From assembly GCA_030141605.1 (NCBI GenBank), contig JAQGDQ010001163.1, forward strand, positions 1 through 58,090: DNA of 58,090 bases, in the 5' to 3' direction. The notes under the pieces are model-generated. The model did not search any database and was not told the DNA's origin. It worked only from the letters and a program-made list of their open reading frames with translations. A program made the translations under genes and the position numbers. The DNA is from Tubiluchus corallicola (taxonomy: Eukaryota; Priapulida; Priapulimorpha; Priapulimorphida; Tubiluchidae). Below, piece after piece: positions 1-10,230 of the stretch. Positions within the stretch are counted from its first letter, which is position 1. The number at the start of each line of letters is the position of its first letter.

Positions 1-860
1 GGCCAAAATTAAAGGGTCGTTTCTGGACAGCTTGCAATAAAGTTTTCTCAAATAACAATAAGGACACTCAAGTTGGTATTTTGTGTCAAAGAACAAGGGA
101 CAAGAAATTTTATGCCGGTGATACCACAAAGTGTGGTTTGCTCTATAAAAGCTTTTTAGCCGTGGTCACCTGCACGATACAGTGTTCGATGATGTGTGGA
201 AAGCTCATGTAGATCAATTTGTAAACTCAATTGATTTTTCAACAGCCAACACAGATGGCATCAATTTTGCATTCACTATGTCTGAACTGGTCAAAGCATC
301 TGAATCAGTGTGGCTAAATGGCCTTTTGTACAAATTATACAATTATGGCATTCAGGGACACTTCTTAGGCACAATAAAGCGTTTTTTGTTACATCAAGCA
401 TTTAGCATAAAAATAAATGAGTACCAGTCTTCCAGTTATGTAGTTAAAATAGGACTCAAGCAAGGCTTTGTTTTATCGCCATTGTTGTTGTTGTTGTTGT
501 TTATATCTGAAATGGTGGGTGATGAGTTTAGGACTACAACAGCTGATATTTTTAAATATGCCGATGATGTCATGATGTACACATCAAATGATTCACTTCA
601 TCAATGCCATCAAACGGCTCAGTGCCCTTGCAGTTATTTATACGAGTGGTGTAACTGTAATAATCATACGGTATTTGTCATCAAAATGTACCTAAATTAC
701 TAGCTGGTGTACATGAAATTGAGTATGTTGACCGTAGCACAGTTTTGGGCGTTACAGTTGAACATAAATTAAAATTTGATTGGCATATAACCAATGTTAG
801 AAAATCGGCATGGCAGAAATGGTTGCTAATCCTGTGTAAGTCTACCTGCAGTACTCACTG
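1..860 (+). pseudogene. Non-LTR retrotransposon reverse transcriptase remnant (left copy)
   Basis: The open part (182-703, 173 codons) carries a KLYNYGIQG palm segment, then GLKQGFVLSPL, which corresponds to the usual GVPQGSVLGPL motif, then the catalytic box KYADDVMMY. After the stop, another frame carries RSTVLGVTVEHKLKFDWHI, typical of the region following the palm of CR1/Jockey-like enzymes. The catalytic aspartates remain, but the N-terminal fingers are missing, no endonuclease is present, and a TTG trinucleotide run has expanded inside the motif into a leucine stretch. This is a dead fragment, not a gene. The exact clade cannot be assigned by eye. Confidence 0.8.
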
Positions 861-2342
861 TTTATGTTTATGTAATACTGGATAGTCCAAGCCAGGCGAC
901 TTTTGGAAATGTTGACTGTTGATATCACAGGCTTGTCCACAGTAAATATCACCTTTGTGTAATTGACCTGAGGACAAAAACAAAAAGCTGTTTGTATCTT
1001 TGTTATAATTATAAGAATTTATTTTATTAGAATATCAGTTATCTTAGTTAATAACAAAGTATTTTTTGTGCATTAAGGAATAAAACAGCAAGAACTAATC
1101 CGGTTTAAATATGCTCTTCTTTTATAATGTCTTAAAGAGAAGAAAATAGACATGACACTTCCTCACACATCCTTCAATTTACAGACACAAAGTGGGGACT
1201 TGACAATTGCTTACTATATACACAAAAACAAAGTTTCTACTGACGCCAAATGGTGAGATTTTGATATGTACAGTTGAGTTATTTTGAGTCTTGACTTTGC
1301 GCAGGATATCAACAAGTGTACAGAGATAAGAAAAGATAAACAAATGTTTTGTTACTCAACTTTATTTTAATCAACACAATCTATAAATGTACAGCTGCAA
1401 CTTCAGTACGTAATGACAAGGGCAAATGATCAGACAAGGAGTAATCATATCACATACTAATAGACGAAGCAATATTATACATCACTGTTGAAAGGAACTA
1501 TCCAACTATCCAAATAACAGCCCAACCATTAATTTTCGTTTGTGGTGAGGAGCTGACTGCTGCTGCTGTTACAAAAAAGAACATAATAACAGATGTAACA
1601 AATTTGTTTGTGTAAAGTAAGCAGAGCAGTAAGAAATGTGAATCATTCAGCAACAATTCGTAGTCATAACTGAAAATGTTCTAGCTTTTATGTTTTTACA
1701 GTAATTTCTAGAAAAGGTGATTAGTGATCAATACTAAAAATTCAACAATTTTAATAGTTTCTCGTAGTATTTCGTAAACACAGGTACACATTCAGAATAG
1801 GCCCAAAATTTGAGCACCCGAAAGAGCCTAATTATGACGCCAAAAAAGATAGACGCCAACTTACCAAATGAATGAGTATTTCATCATAATGAGGTAGACT
1901 CAGTCGACCTCATTATGATGGTCATTTTAGTCTATTTCAGTCTACCTATAAAAATGCCATTTTCCAGATAGCTGATAATATGGCTGTGGGCTTTTTAAAT
2001 AAATAAGGACTTTATCTTAGCTATCAGAACAGACAGATTATGATTTTATTGTTGCTTAAAAATAGGTTTTAATTTTCAAGGGTTTTCTTGTGCTTTAAGA
2101 CTAACAGAGAGCCTGAGCACAAACTGACTATATACTTATGATTTCTTAAATCTACCTTTCTCTATCAACCGATTTTGAATCTGCTCTTCCATTTCGAAAG
2201 TATAAAAATTCACTTATGCTTTACGATGGAATTATGATCGTATCTAAGAAAATAAGCTATCCTTATTCGTTGTTATTAAACCATTTGGCAAAAGACGAAC
2301 AAAGAAACGGTTTTGTAATGAACAAGAAATTCGTTCGACCCA
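861..2342. other. Non-coding part of the left inverted arm
   Basis: No reading frame with recognisable protein similarity. The stretch contains the hairpin at 1882-1920 and is otherwise AT-rich unique-looking sequence duplicated only in the right arm. Confidence 0.7.
1882..1920. repeat. Perfect 14 bp hairpin in the left arm
   Basis: CATCATAATGAGGT is followed by an 11-base loop and then its exact reverse complement ACCTCATTATGATG. The structure is duplicated at 8286-8324 in the right arm. No terminator or transposon-end function can be assigned. Confidence 0.85.
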
Positions 2343-3595
2343 GATGAATTTGATTTTTTACAACATATCCTAAGTAATAACCAAGATGATGTTCATAGAT
2401 GAAACATCTATGCAAGTTGGTTATATGAAGGATCATTGTTTTCCACCCACCTCAAAAGTTTCAAAACAGACAGTTCATGATGTCAAATTGCCTTATCACT
2501 TATCAGAATTGCAGCGAATTGAACTTTTTCGAGTTGCTTCTCGAGTTTGAGTAAAGATTTAGATATGGTTGTACTGTAGATCTAAACGAAAATGTAGAAT
2601 TAAAGGTTAAGAAGACATTTAAAGATTATTTTTTAAGATATCCATTATAGCTCTATACAACACTGTATTCTGTAATATAATTACAAGGGTGCTACAATGA
2701 GCTGTTATTATACAGTTCAATTTCTCTAGATAGGATTACTTTACTAACATCGCATTACCTGTTTTACTAACATCATTATCTTTGTAAGCTATATATTTTT
2801 ATACGAAATAAACTCATAATAATAATAATAATTGTATATTGATTGAATCATACTTGCCTAATCGAAAACAATATATTTCCATCCTTGATTTACTTAATAC
2901 TAACTATTGTACAAAAATATTGTGTTTAATTTGTTTATGATTCTCGTTGATAATGGCAGGAGTGTTCGAAATTTGCTCCGAAAGAAAGTTATCCAAAAAG
3001 TTGGTTAACTAATAGAAAGCTAGTATAATGAGAAGAATTAAATGGGATTATATTAGCGAAATTGGTATTAAAGTGAAGCTGGCGAAATTTGACAGGAAGT
3101 TTAAAAGGTTACATGGCTTCATCATTTAAAGCCAGCTACATTTCTTGCTAACTTTTGCTGCAGACGCAAGTAACGAATGCAAAAATTCTTCGTTTAGCTT
3201 TAACACAAGAAATGCATTGAGACCTGTGAAGGAACTCCAAAACTTGATGTACAGTGTACACTTTCGGGTATCATGACTTTTTGGTGTCTAAAATCATGAT
3301 CATCAAACTTGCATTTACAAGATCTCTCTTGTCCCCTCACCTTACAAAATAATTAATTTTACATATAAGCAGGAAAGCAAGCATTATTTTTTTCGTATGC
3401 GAAATCTTTAAATTTAAGAAAAACATGCAGGAAATCTCCCAACTCTGCTCCCCCCCATCATTATTACGCTTCCGTAGTGGAAAACTTTTAGTGTGGGGAA
3501 ACCACATTTACAAGTTAATTTGGGAAAGTGTCAGTCCGTGACGTTTGGAGAAATCCCGGATGGCATTTTCCAGCTTTAGTTTCTGGGAAAAACTG
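2343..3595. other. Intergenic spacer, nothing recognised
   Basis: AT-rich sequence just inside the left arm. It holds a short AAT run near 2815-2831 and a C-rich tract near 3450. No coding similarity was seen on either strand. Confidence 0.6.
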
Positions 3596-3866
3596 TTACG
3601 TAAAAATGCTGACTGTGCAAAATCGCAAAACGATTCCTGGTCTGGCAATTTTGTAGAAACGCTGATGGTGCAGAATGACAAAACGCATCCTGGCCTATCA
3701 ATAGCGTAAAAACGCTGACAGTGCAAATTGATAAAACGCATCCTTGTTTATCAATAGCGTAAAAACGCTGATAGTGCAAATTGATAAAACGCATCCTGGT
3801 TTTTTAGCAATTTTAGGGCAATTTTAGCCGGTTTTATGAGTTAAACGCTGACAGAGTAAAATGAGA
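3596..3866 (+). repeat. 52-53 bp minisatellite, locus 1 (about 5 units)
   Basis: Successive units share the core GTAAAAACGCTGACAGTGCA followed by AAAACGCATCCTGG and TATCAATAGC. The spacing is 53 bp between the units at 3704 and 3757. The array closes with a variant unit containing GCAATTTTAG and AACGCTGACAGAGTAAAATG. The same unit and closing segment recur in the same orientation at 26831-27128 and 47380-47915. Short minus-strand frames across it are repeat artefacts. Confidence 0.9.
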
Positions 3867-4082
3867 TGTGCTTCATGTCATGTTCATTAATTCTTGGATC
3901 TGCCAAATATTAAACATGACCATTGTATTGATGATGAAGATGACAATGTTGAACATGATCAAGTTAAGGATTTTCCATGTGCTACAGGGCGACGAAAACG
4001 GGATGGTGATAGTGATGATGGGAATAATAGTGATGAAAACTGAATAAAAGGAATACAAATCAAAAAATAATAAACCTAGCTA

Positions 4083-5057
4083 TCATATGTCTCTGCGCAA
4101 TTTGCTCATAGCATCTTTATGCAGAAATATTACATCATGTCCATATTTCTCATCACCAAGTGGTACGATTGCCACTTCCTCGTAAATTCCTGTTTTTGCC
4201 ATAAAATTCCGAAGGCTGTTCAATTTTTTCAAGGTAAATTCTATGTCTCGGTCAAACTCAGTCGATGATTCGTACTCTATTGTCAATATACCTATGGTAA
4301 GTTCATCAAAAGGTAGAGTTTCTAATATTAAAAGCTCATCACCTTCTATGTCCAAAGAGAAATAATCAATGTGACTCTTCCCAAGTGCTAGCATTATAGA
4401 GTAAAGTGGGAAACATTGAACAGTTTGTATTTCTGCAAAACCTCTAAACCATCTCTTGATTCGTTTGTCTCGATTTGGATCCATCGGGTTTGACAAGCCA
4501 CCGACTAAAGCAGCTGCTGTAAAACTCAGTTTATCTGACCTTTTATTTGGACTTAAACAAGCGTTTATAAAATATGCATTGCGCTTTTTCTTCAAGAATT
4601 TTTTGAATAATTTTGGGTTTGGTTCAATTAGAAGACCAGTCCAGCCCCGATTCCTTTCAAATAAAAGAGAATTAGATTGTCTTCCATCAGCTGCGCCACA
4701 TTCAACAAAAAATCCACCTTTCAGTTTATTTAGCAATTTGTCAACCACAGATGACATGTTGTACATAGACTTGTCTGTCACAACACCAGTTGAAGGTTCT
4801 GCAGGAGGTCCAATTAACCAGTGATTTCTTATGTGATCAACAAGCGATCTCTCATCAAATGTTGTTCCGCCATATTGTAATAATAGGATTTCATCAGAAT
4901 TGTAAGGTGTTAGAGGTTTTACTGGATTCCAGTCAACATTTAGACAGAAAATGGCTGCTCTAATTGCAACTATCGCTGATACGAATTTAATAATACAATA
5001 AAAATTCTGTGTAGTGAATAAAAATTTACGACGTCTTGCACGAAACATGGTAGCCAT
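4083..5057 (-). CDS. FkbM-family methyltransferase, type II membrane protein
   Basis: A 324-residue protein encoded by one open exon. The N-terminus is basic (RARRRK) and followed by a hydrophobic segment at about residues 19-40, consistent with a type II signal anchor facing the Golgi or ER lumen. The methyltransferase fold is clear. Motif I is GGFFVECGAADG (114-124) with the SAM-binding acidic residue in LLIEPNP (142-148). The family signature IDYFSLDIEGDE lies at 230-241. FkbM enzymes are SAM-dependent O-methyltransferases; animal relatives with this layout are often annotated Star-like, and their substrates are mostly unknown. The chosen start (ATGGCTACC) is the first in-frame ATG, 46 bp from the exact centre of the surrounding inverted repeat. 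No frame damage is visible. The family call is firm; the substrate is unknown. Confidence 0.85.
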   Translation of the reverse strand: MATMFRARRRKFLFTTQNFYCIIKFVSAIVAIRAAIFCLNVDWNPVKPLTPYNSDEILLLQYGGTTFDERSLVDHIRNHWLIGPPAEPSTGVVTDKSMYNMSSVVDKLLNKLKGGFFVECGAADGRQSNSLLFERNRGWTGLLIEPNPKLFKKFLKKKRNAYFINACLSPNKRSDKLSFTAAALVGGLSNPMDPNRDKRIKRWFRGFAEIQTVQCFPLYSIMLALGKSHIDYFSLDIEGDELLILETLPFDELTIGILTIEYESSTEFDRDIEFTLKKLNSLRNFMAKTGIYEEVAIVPLGDEKYGHDVIFLHKDAMSKLRRDI

Positions 5058-6449
5058 CTATTAATGTTCACTCGACAGTTTGTTTTCCAATCTTGTTAGG
5101 GTAATATACTTTACCCTAATATACTTTTATACACAGTATACTTTTTCGAACTTTGAAAAACTAAACATGTAAATGATAATCTAAAGTTATGTGCAAAAGT
5201 TCGAAGCTGCAGAATTTATTATGTTTTCCGTTATTATTAGAGTCAGTTTCACACACTTATTCGAACCCGGACAAATCACACTCCCTGCTAAACAGTTCTC
5301 AAATTGGGGGTACGCAAAATAATTAAAATGCAACGTAAACATATGGCTAGTTTCCCATACCAAGTAAAAATTAAACGCAAATAGAAGACGCATTAAGACT
5401 ATTATAACGAACAGCAAGCTGCGATGTTGCAAAAATTGACACGCGATATTTGAGGTAGATTTATCAATCATGACTGGTTATTTGGCTCTGTACTAAATCT
5501 GTTTTTCAAGGCACGTCTATTACAGAGAATTCGCAAGAGCTAATCAGCTAAGCAACTCTGTAACCAAGAAATGTTTACTCATAGCTAAGTAAATACCCAA
5601 GTAAAGAGCAACTTTTAAAACTTTTTTGGCAATAATTCTAACGTATTTATTAAACCTTTGTCAAGTTTCAGATCTTGTATTAATAGCCACACAGCAGCAG
5701 GGATGTCAGATGAACAAATTTTTATTTTATTATCTTACTGACGGTGTTTTTGACGTGTCTAGTTAATACTTATTTATTTCTACTTGCATTTATTTTTAGG
5801 AATTTTGTTTTTTAAGGCCGGAAGCTCTCTATCATTATCACTCGATGTTTACAAATATTCATTGGCTGCTAAAGGGCTGATTTCTAGATGAATGACTGGC
5901 GCCTGGCTATTGGGATTTATGCCAGTCACCCTGTAAAATATATTTAGGTAATTTCTGGTGAACTGATCAGTTGCATGTTTTCTCGGATTTTAGCAAATTA
6001 TCTTGGAGTTAATCGGCTTAGACCTGGATAAAGCTTTTTCTGTGAAGAAGAGCTAGTCGTGTTTGTAAATTGAGCTGTCATTTTGAAAATGAGCGTCAGC
6101 ATTCAAACGAGAAGCTTTGATCTGTAAACAAAAAAACTTGGAAATCTTAACCTCCTCTGTCGTTCAAAACCTGCGGCATAAAATGCCAGCTTTGGAGGCT
6201 GGGATAATGAGATGCTTTATCATGACATTGCTGTATCATTGCTATATTACAATCAGTCTTGTATGTCTATAGACAAATCTGCATTGCATTTGACAAAAAA
6301 TTGAAACCCTCCATTTATATGACATTATCGGATTTTGAGCAAAAGAGGCACCAGCGCATTCCACTCAGGAGGCCCTCCCATTAGTAGAGAAAGGGGGAAA
6401 ATGTTTTAAATCAAAATTAAACTATAAAAAATTGTTTAAGGGATAATGA
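5058..6449. other. Spacer upstream of the methyltransferase gene
   Basis: A 94-codon frame with an ATG at 5471 (minus, to 5187) has one hydrophobic stretch but no recognisable family. It lies upstream of the methyltransferase on the same strand, so a 5' exon cannot be excluded; chance is more likely. The rest is AT-rich with no visible feature. Confidence 0.5.
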
Positions 6450-7136
6450 ATGATTAGAGGGATAAAAATTATGTTTAACTGTTTAAGAGAAGAATGTTTT
6501 TGTATTCATTCTGATTTCTATCCTGAATGTTCACTGTACGCTCATGTAAGAAAGGAATGTTTTTGCATTCTTTCTGATTTCTATCCTGCGTGTTCACTGT
6601 GCAACCATATAAGAGAGGAATGTTTTTGTATTCTTTCTGATTTCTGTCCTGAATGTTCACTGTACGCTCATGTAAGAGAAGAATGTTTTTGTATTCATTC
6701 TGATTTCTATCCTGAATGTTCACTGTACGCTCATGTAAGAAAGGAATGTTTTTGCATTCTTTCTGATTTCTATCCTGCGTGTTCACTGTGCAACCATGTA
6801 AGAAAGGAATGTTTTGGTGTTCCGTCTGATTTCTGTCCTGAATGTTCACTGTACGCTCATGTAAGAAAGGAATGTTTTTGTGTTCCGTCTGATTTCTGTC
6901 CTGAATGTTCACTGTACGCTCATGTAAGAAAGGAATGTTTTTGTATTCTTTCTGATTTCTGCCCTGAGTCTTCACTGTACGCTCATTTAAGAGAGGAATT
7001 GTTTTTCTATTCTTTCTGTCCTAACTTTCATTATATGTCTCCTAATGAGCAGTTTTCAAATGCGTCACAAACTGTAGAAGATAGTAAAATGAATACTAGA
7101 TTGGTCGATAAAATATCTGAAGCCAGGCCCGAATGA
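6450..7136 (+). repeat. 63 bp minisatellite (8 units), open on both strands
   Basis: Eight tandem 63 bp units run from about 6490 to 6993. Because 63 is a multiple of three, a frame stays open through the whole array on both strands: 228 codons on plus (6450-7136, ATG start) and 166 on minus. The plus product repeats a 21-residue cysteine-rich unit of the type ECFCILSDFYPECSLYAHVRK with four cysteines, then leaves the repeat for about 48 unique residues. The first five units follow an A-B-C-A-B pattern, so a 189 bp block was itself duplicated. No signal peptide, intron or promoter supports translation. I treat it as a minisatellite first and a possible repeat protein only second. Confidence 0.75.
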
Positions 7137-7863
7137 GATAACTCAGTATATGTTTTTTGTGGTTGAATCATTATAGCACATACACGCGGTTTCTTTGTTT
7201 CGGTGTGACACATTTCTTTTAAGTCTAGTTTTTCTTTGTCTCTAAAAATTTACTTAATGGTCCAATAAATATATTTATCTTATTGCAAAAACTCTTGTAA
7301 CAGGAAGGTTAAATGACATTACCTTAATTAAGATACACTGAGGCTTAAAATTACAATTAAATTACATTATATTAAAACTATTTTACATAACATTAATTAA
7401 AGAAATCTAAAATAAATTAAATTTAAAAGACAATAATTTATTAAATAATCTTATTAAAATCTATTGCTATAATATCTCGTGTCACTGTGTATACAGTAGC
7501 ACTGAACTTACTAATAATTAAAAACTGCATATGGTTTGAAACTACTTTTAAAACGTTTAGAACGGCAAAGAAGTAAATGGAACACCAGTTGTTTACGAAG
7601 ATTGTATGTATTGGTATTTACATCTATGCAGATGTGAAATAACTTCGCTAAATCATGTGTCATTGACTCAACTAAATGGATATTCTTTGACAACTAATTA
7701 CGTTCAGCCAAGCCATATTGAGCTTTGACAAGTAGGCCCTGCTTTTGGCTGCTGAATAAGGATTGTAAAATGAGCCAACTGTTTTAAAAGTATCTGATTG
7801 TTTTTCAACGTTACTATCCATGTATTGAAGTTGATTTTCCTTGTTTTGCAAAAATCAAATATT
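7137..7863. other. Spacer between minisatellite and right arm
   Basis: Very AT-rich (7310-7460 is mostly A and T). No gene or repeat family recognised. Confidence 0.6.
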
Positions 7864-10205
7864 TGGGTCGAACGAATTTCTTGTTCATTACAAAACCGTT
7901 TCTTTGTTCGTCTTTTGCCAAATGGTTTAATAACAACGAATAAGGATAGCTTATTTTCTTAGATACGATCATAATTCCATCGTAAAGCATAAGTGAATTT
8001 TTATACTTTCGAAATGGAAGAGCAGATTCAAAATCGGTTGATAGAGAAAGGTAGATTTAAGAAATCATAAGTATATAGTCAGTTTGTGCTCAGGCTCTCT
8101 GTTAGTCTTAAAGCACAAGAAAACCCTTGAAAATTAAAACCTATTTTTAAGCAACAATAAAATCATAATCTGTCTGTTCTGATAGCTAAGATAAAGTCCT
8201 TATTTATTTAAAAAGCCCACAGCCATATTATCAGCTATCTGGAAAATGGCATTTTTATAGGTAGACTGAAATAGACTAAAATGACCATCATAATGAGGTA
8301 GACTCAGTCGACCTCATTATGATGAAATACTCATTCATTTGGTAAGTTGGCGTCTATCTTTTTTGGCGTCATAATTAGGCTCTTTCGGGTGCTCAAATTT
8401 TGGGCCTATTCTGAATGTGTACCTGTGTTTACGAAATACTACGAGAAACTATTAAAATTGTTGAATTTTTAGTATTGATCACTAATCACCTTTTCTAGAA
8501 ATTACTGTAAAAACATAAAAGCTAGAACATTTTCAGTTATGACTACGAATTGTTGCTGAATGATTCACATTTCTTACTGCTCTGCTTACTTTACACAAAC
8601 AAATTTGTTACATCTGTTATTATGTTCTTTTTTGTAACAGCAGCAGCAGTCAGCTCCTCACCACAAACGAAAATTAATGGTTGGGCTGTTATTTGGATAG
8701 TTGGATAGTTCCTTTCAACAGTGATGTATAATATTGCTTCGTCTATTAGTATGTGATATGATTACTCCTTGTCTGATCATTTGCCCTTGTCATTACGTAC
8801 TGAAGTTGCAGCTGTACATTTATAGATTGTGTTGATTAAAATAAAGTTGAGTAACAAAACATTTGTTTATCTTTTCTTATCTCTGTACACTTGTTGATAT
8901 CCTGCGCAAAGTCAAGACTCAAAATAACTCAACTGTACATATCAAAATCTCACCATTTGGCGTCAGTAGAAACTTTGTTTTTGTGTATATAGTAAGCAAT
9001 TGTCAAGTCCCCACTTTGTGTCTGTAAATTGAAGGATGTGTGAGGAAGTGTCATGTCTATTTTCTTCTCTTTAAGACATTATAAAAGAAGAGCATATTTA
9101 AACCGGATTAGTTCTTGCTGTTTTATTCCTTAATGCACAAAAAATACTTTGTTATTAACTAAGATAACTGATATTCTAATAAAATAAATTCTTATAATTA
9201 TAACAAAGATACAAACAGCTTTTTGTTTTTGTCCTCAGGTCAATTACACAAAGGTGATATTTACTGTGGACAAGCCTGTGATATCAACAGTCAACATTTC
9301 CAAAAGTCGCCTGGCTTGGACTATCCAGTATTACATAAACATAAACAGTGAGTACTGCAGGTAGACTTACACAGGATTAGCAACCATTTCTGCCATGCCG
9401 ATTTTCTAACATTGGTTATATGCCAATCAAATTTTAATTTATGTTCAACTGTAACGCCCAAAACTGTGCTACGGTCAACATACTCAATTTCATGTACACC
9501 AGCTAGTAATTTAGGTACATTTTGATGACAAATACCGTATGATTATTACAGTTACACCACTCGTATAAATAACTGCAAGGGCACTGAGCCGTTTGATGGC
9601 ATTGATGAAGTGAATCATTTGATGTGTACATCATGACATCATCGGCATATTTAAAAATATCAGCTGTTGTAGTCCTAAACTCATCACCCACCATTTCAGA
9701 TATAAACAACAACAACAACAACAATGGCGATAAAACAAAGCCTTGCTTGAGTCCTATTTTAACTACATAACTGGAAGACTGGTACTCATTTATTTTTATG
9801 CTAAATGCTTGATGTAACAAAAAACGCTTTATTGTGCCTAAGAAGTGTCCCTGAATGCCATAATTGTATAATTTGTACAAAAGGCCATTTAGCCACACTG
9901 ATTCAGATGCTTTGACCAGTTCAGACATAGTGAATGCAAAATTGATGCCATCTGTGTTGGCTGTTGAAAAATCAATTGAGTTTACAAATTGATCTACATG
10001 AGCTTTCCACACATCATCGAACACTGTATCGTGCAGGTGACCACGGCTAAAAAGCTTTTATAGAGCAAACCACACTTTGTGGTATCACCGGCATAAAATT
10101 TCTTGTCCCTTGTTCTTTGACACAAAATACCAACTTGAGTGTCCTTATTGTTATTTGAGAAAACTTTATTGCAAGCTGTCCAGAAACGACCCTTTAATTT
10201 TGGCC
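7864..10205 (-). repeat. Right arm of the 2.34 kb inverted repeat
   Basis: Reverse-complement copy of 1-2342. The complementary sequence TCGTTCGACCC (2331-2341) and its partner at 7865-7875 mark the inner end. Past 10205 the right side continues into a gag-protease remnant; the matching left side lies outside the window. It is therefore unknown whether the true repeat is longer. Confidence 0.95.
8286..8324. repeat. Perfect 14 bp hairpin in the right arm
   Basis: Mirror copy of the hairpin at 1882-1920, with the same stem and the same 11-base loop region. Confidence 0.85.
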
Positions 10206-10230
10206 AGAAATAGCCAAATGTTTGACTACT
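9346..10230 (-). pseudogene. Non-LTR retrotransposon reverse transcriptase remnant (right copy)
   Basis: Identical in translation to the left copy: the 173-codon frame at 9503-10024 matches 182-703 residue for residue, including the KYADDVMMY box and the leucine run from the trinucleotide expansion. The coding similarity extends slightly outward to about 10230, where it abuts the Ty3-like remnant on the same strand. Such identity in a decaying fragment means the arms arose recently, are being homogenised, or are an assembly duplication. Confidence 0.8.

Larger units (their letters stand above)
1..2342 (+). repeat. Left arm of a 2.34 kb inverted repeat
   Basis: Base x in this arm pairs with base 10206 minus x in the right arm (7864-10205). 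I compared both ends, both ends of the encoded reading frame (182-703 against 9503-10024), and stretches near 850, 1100, 1230 and 1890. All matched, and the constant coordinate sum means no net insertion or deletion. Similarity breaks down just after 2341, where only a short AT-rich resemblance continues. The outer boundary is unknown because the arm reaches the first base of the window. The arm holds a reverse transcriptase remnant (about 1-860) and about 1.5 kb of non-coding sequence. Confidence 0.95.

Noticed and set aside
3596-3866. CRISPR-like regularly spaced repeats
   Set aside because: Units are contiguous and variable with no distinct spacers, and the genome is eukaryotic. They are minisatellites.
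4456-4824. 122-codon plus-strand frame over the methyltransferase gene
   Set aside because: Antisense shadow of the FkbM coding sequence; no independent similarity.
5248-5270. tRNA T-loop-like TTCGAACCCGG
   Set aside because: No acceptor stem, D-arm or anticodon arm could be placed around it.
6475-6975. 166-codon minus-strand protein with NIQDRNQ repeats
   Set aside because: Arises because the 63 bp unit is divisible by three; no unique flanking coding sequence on this strand.
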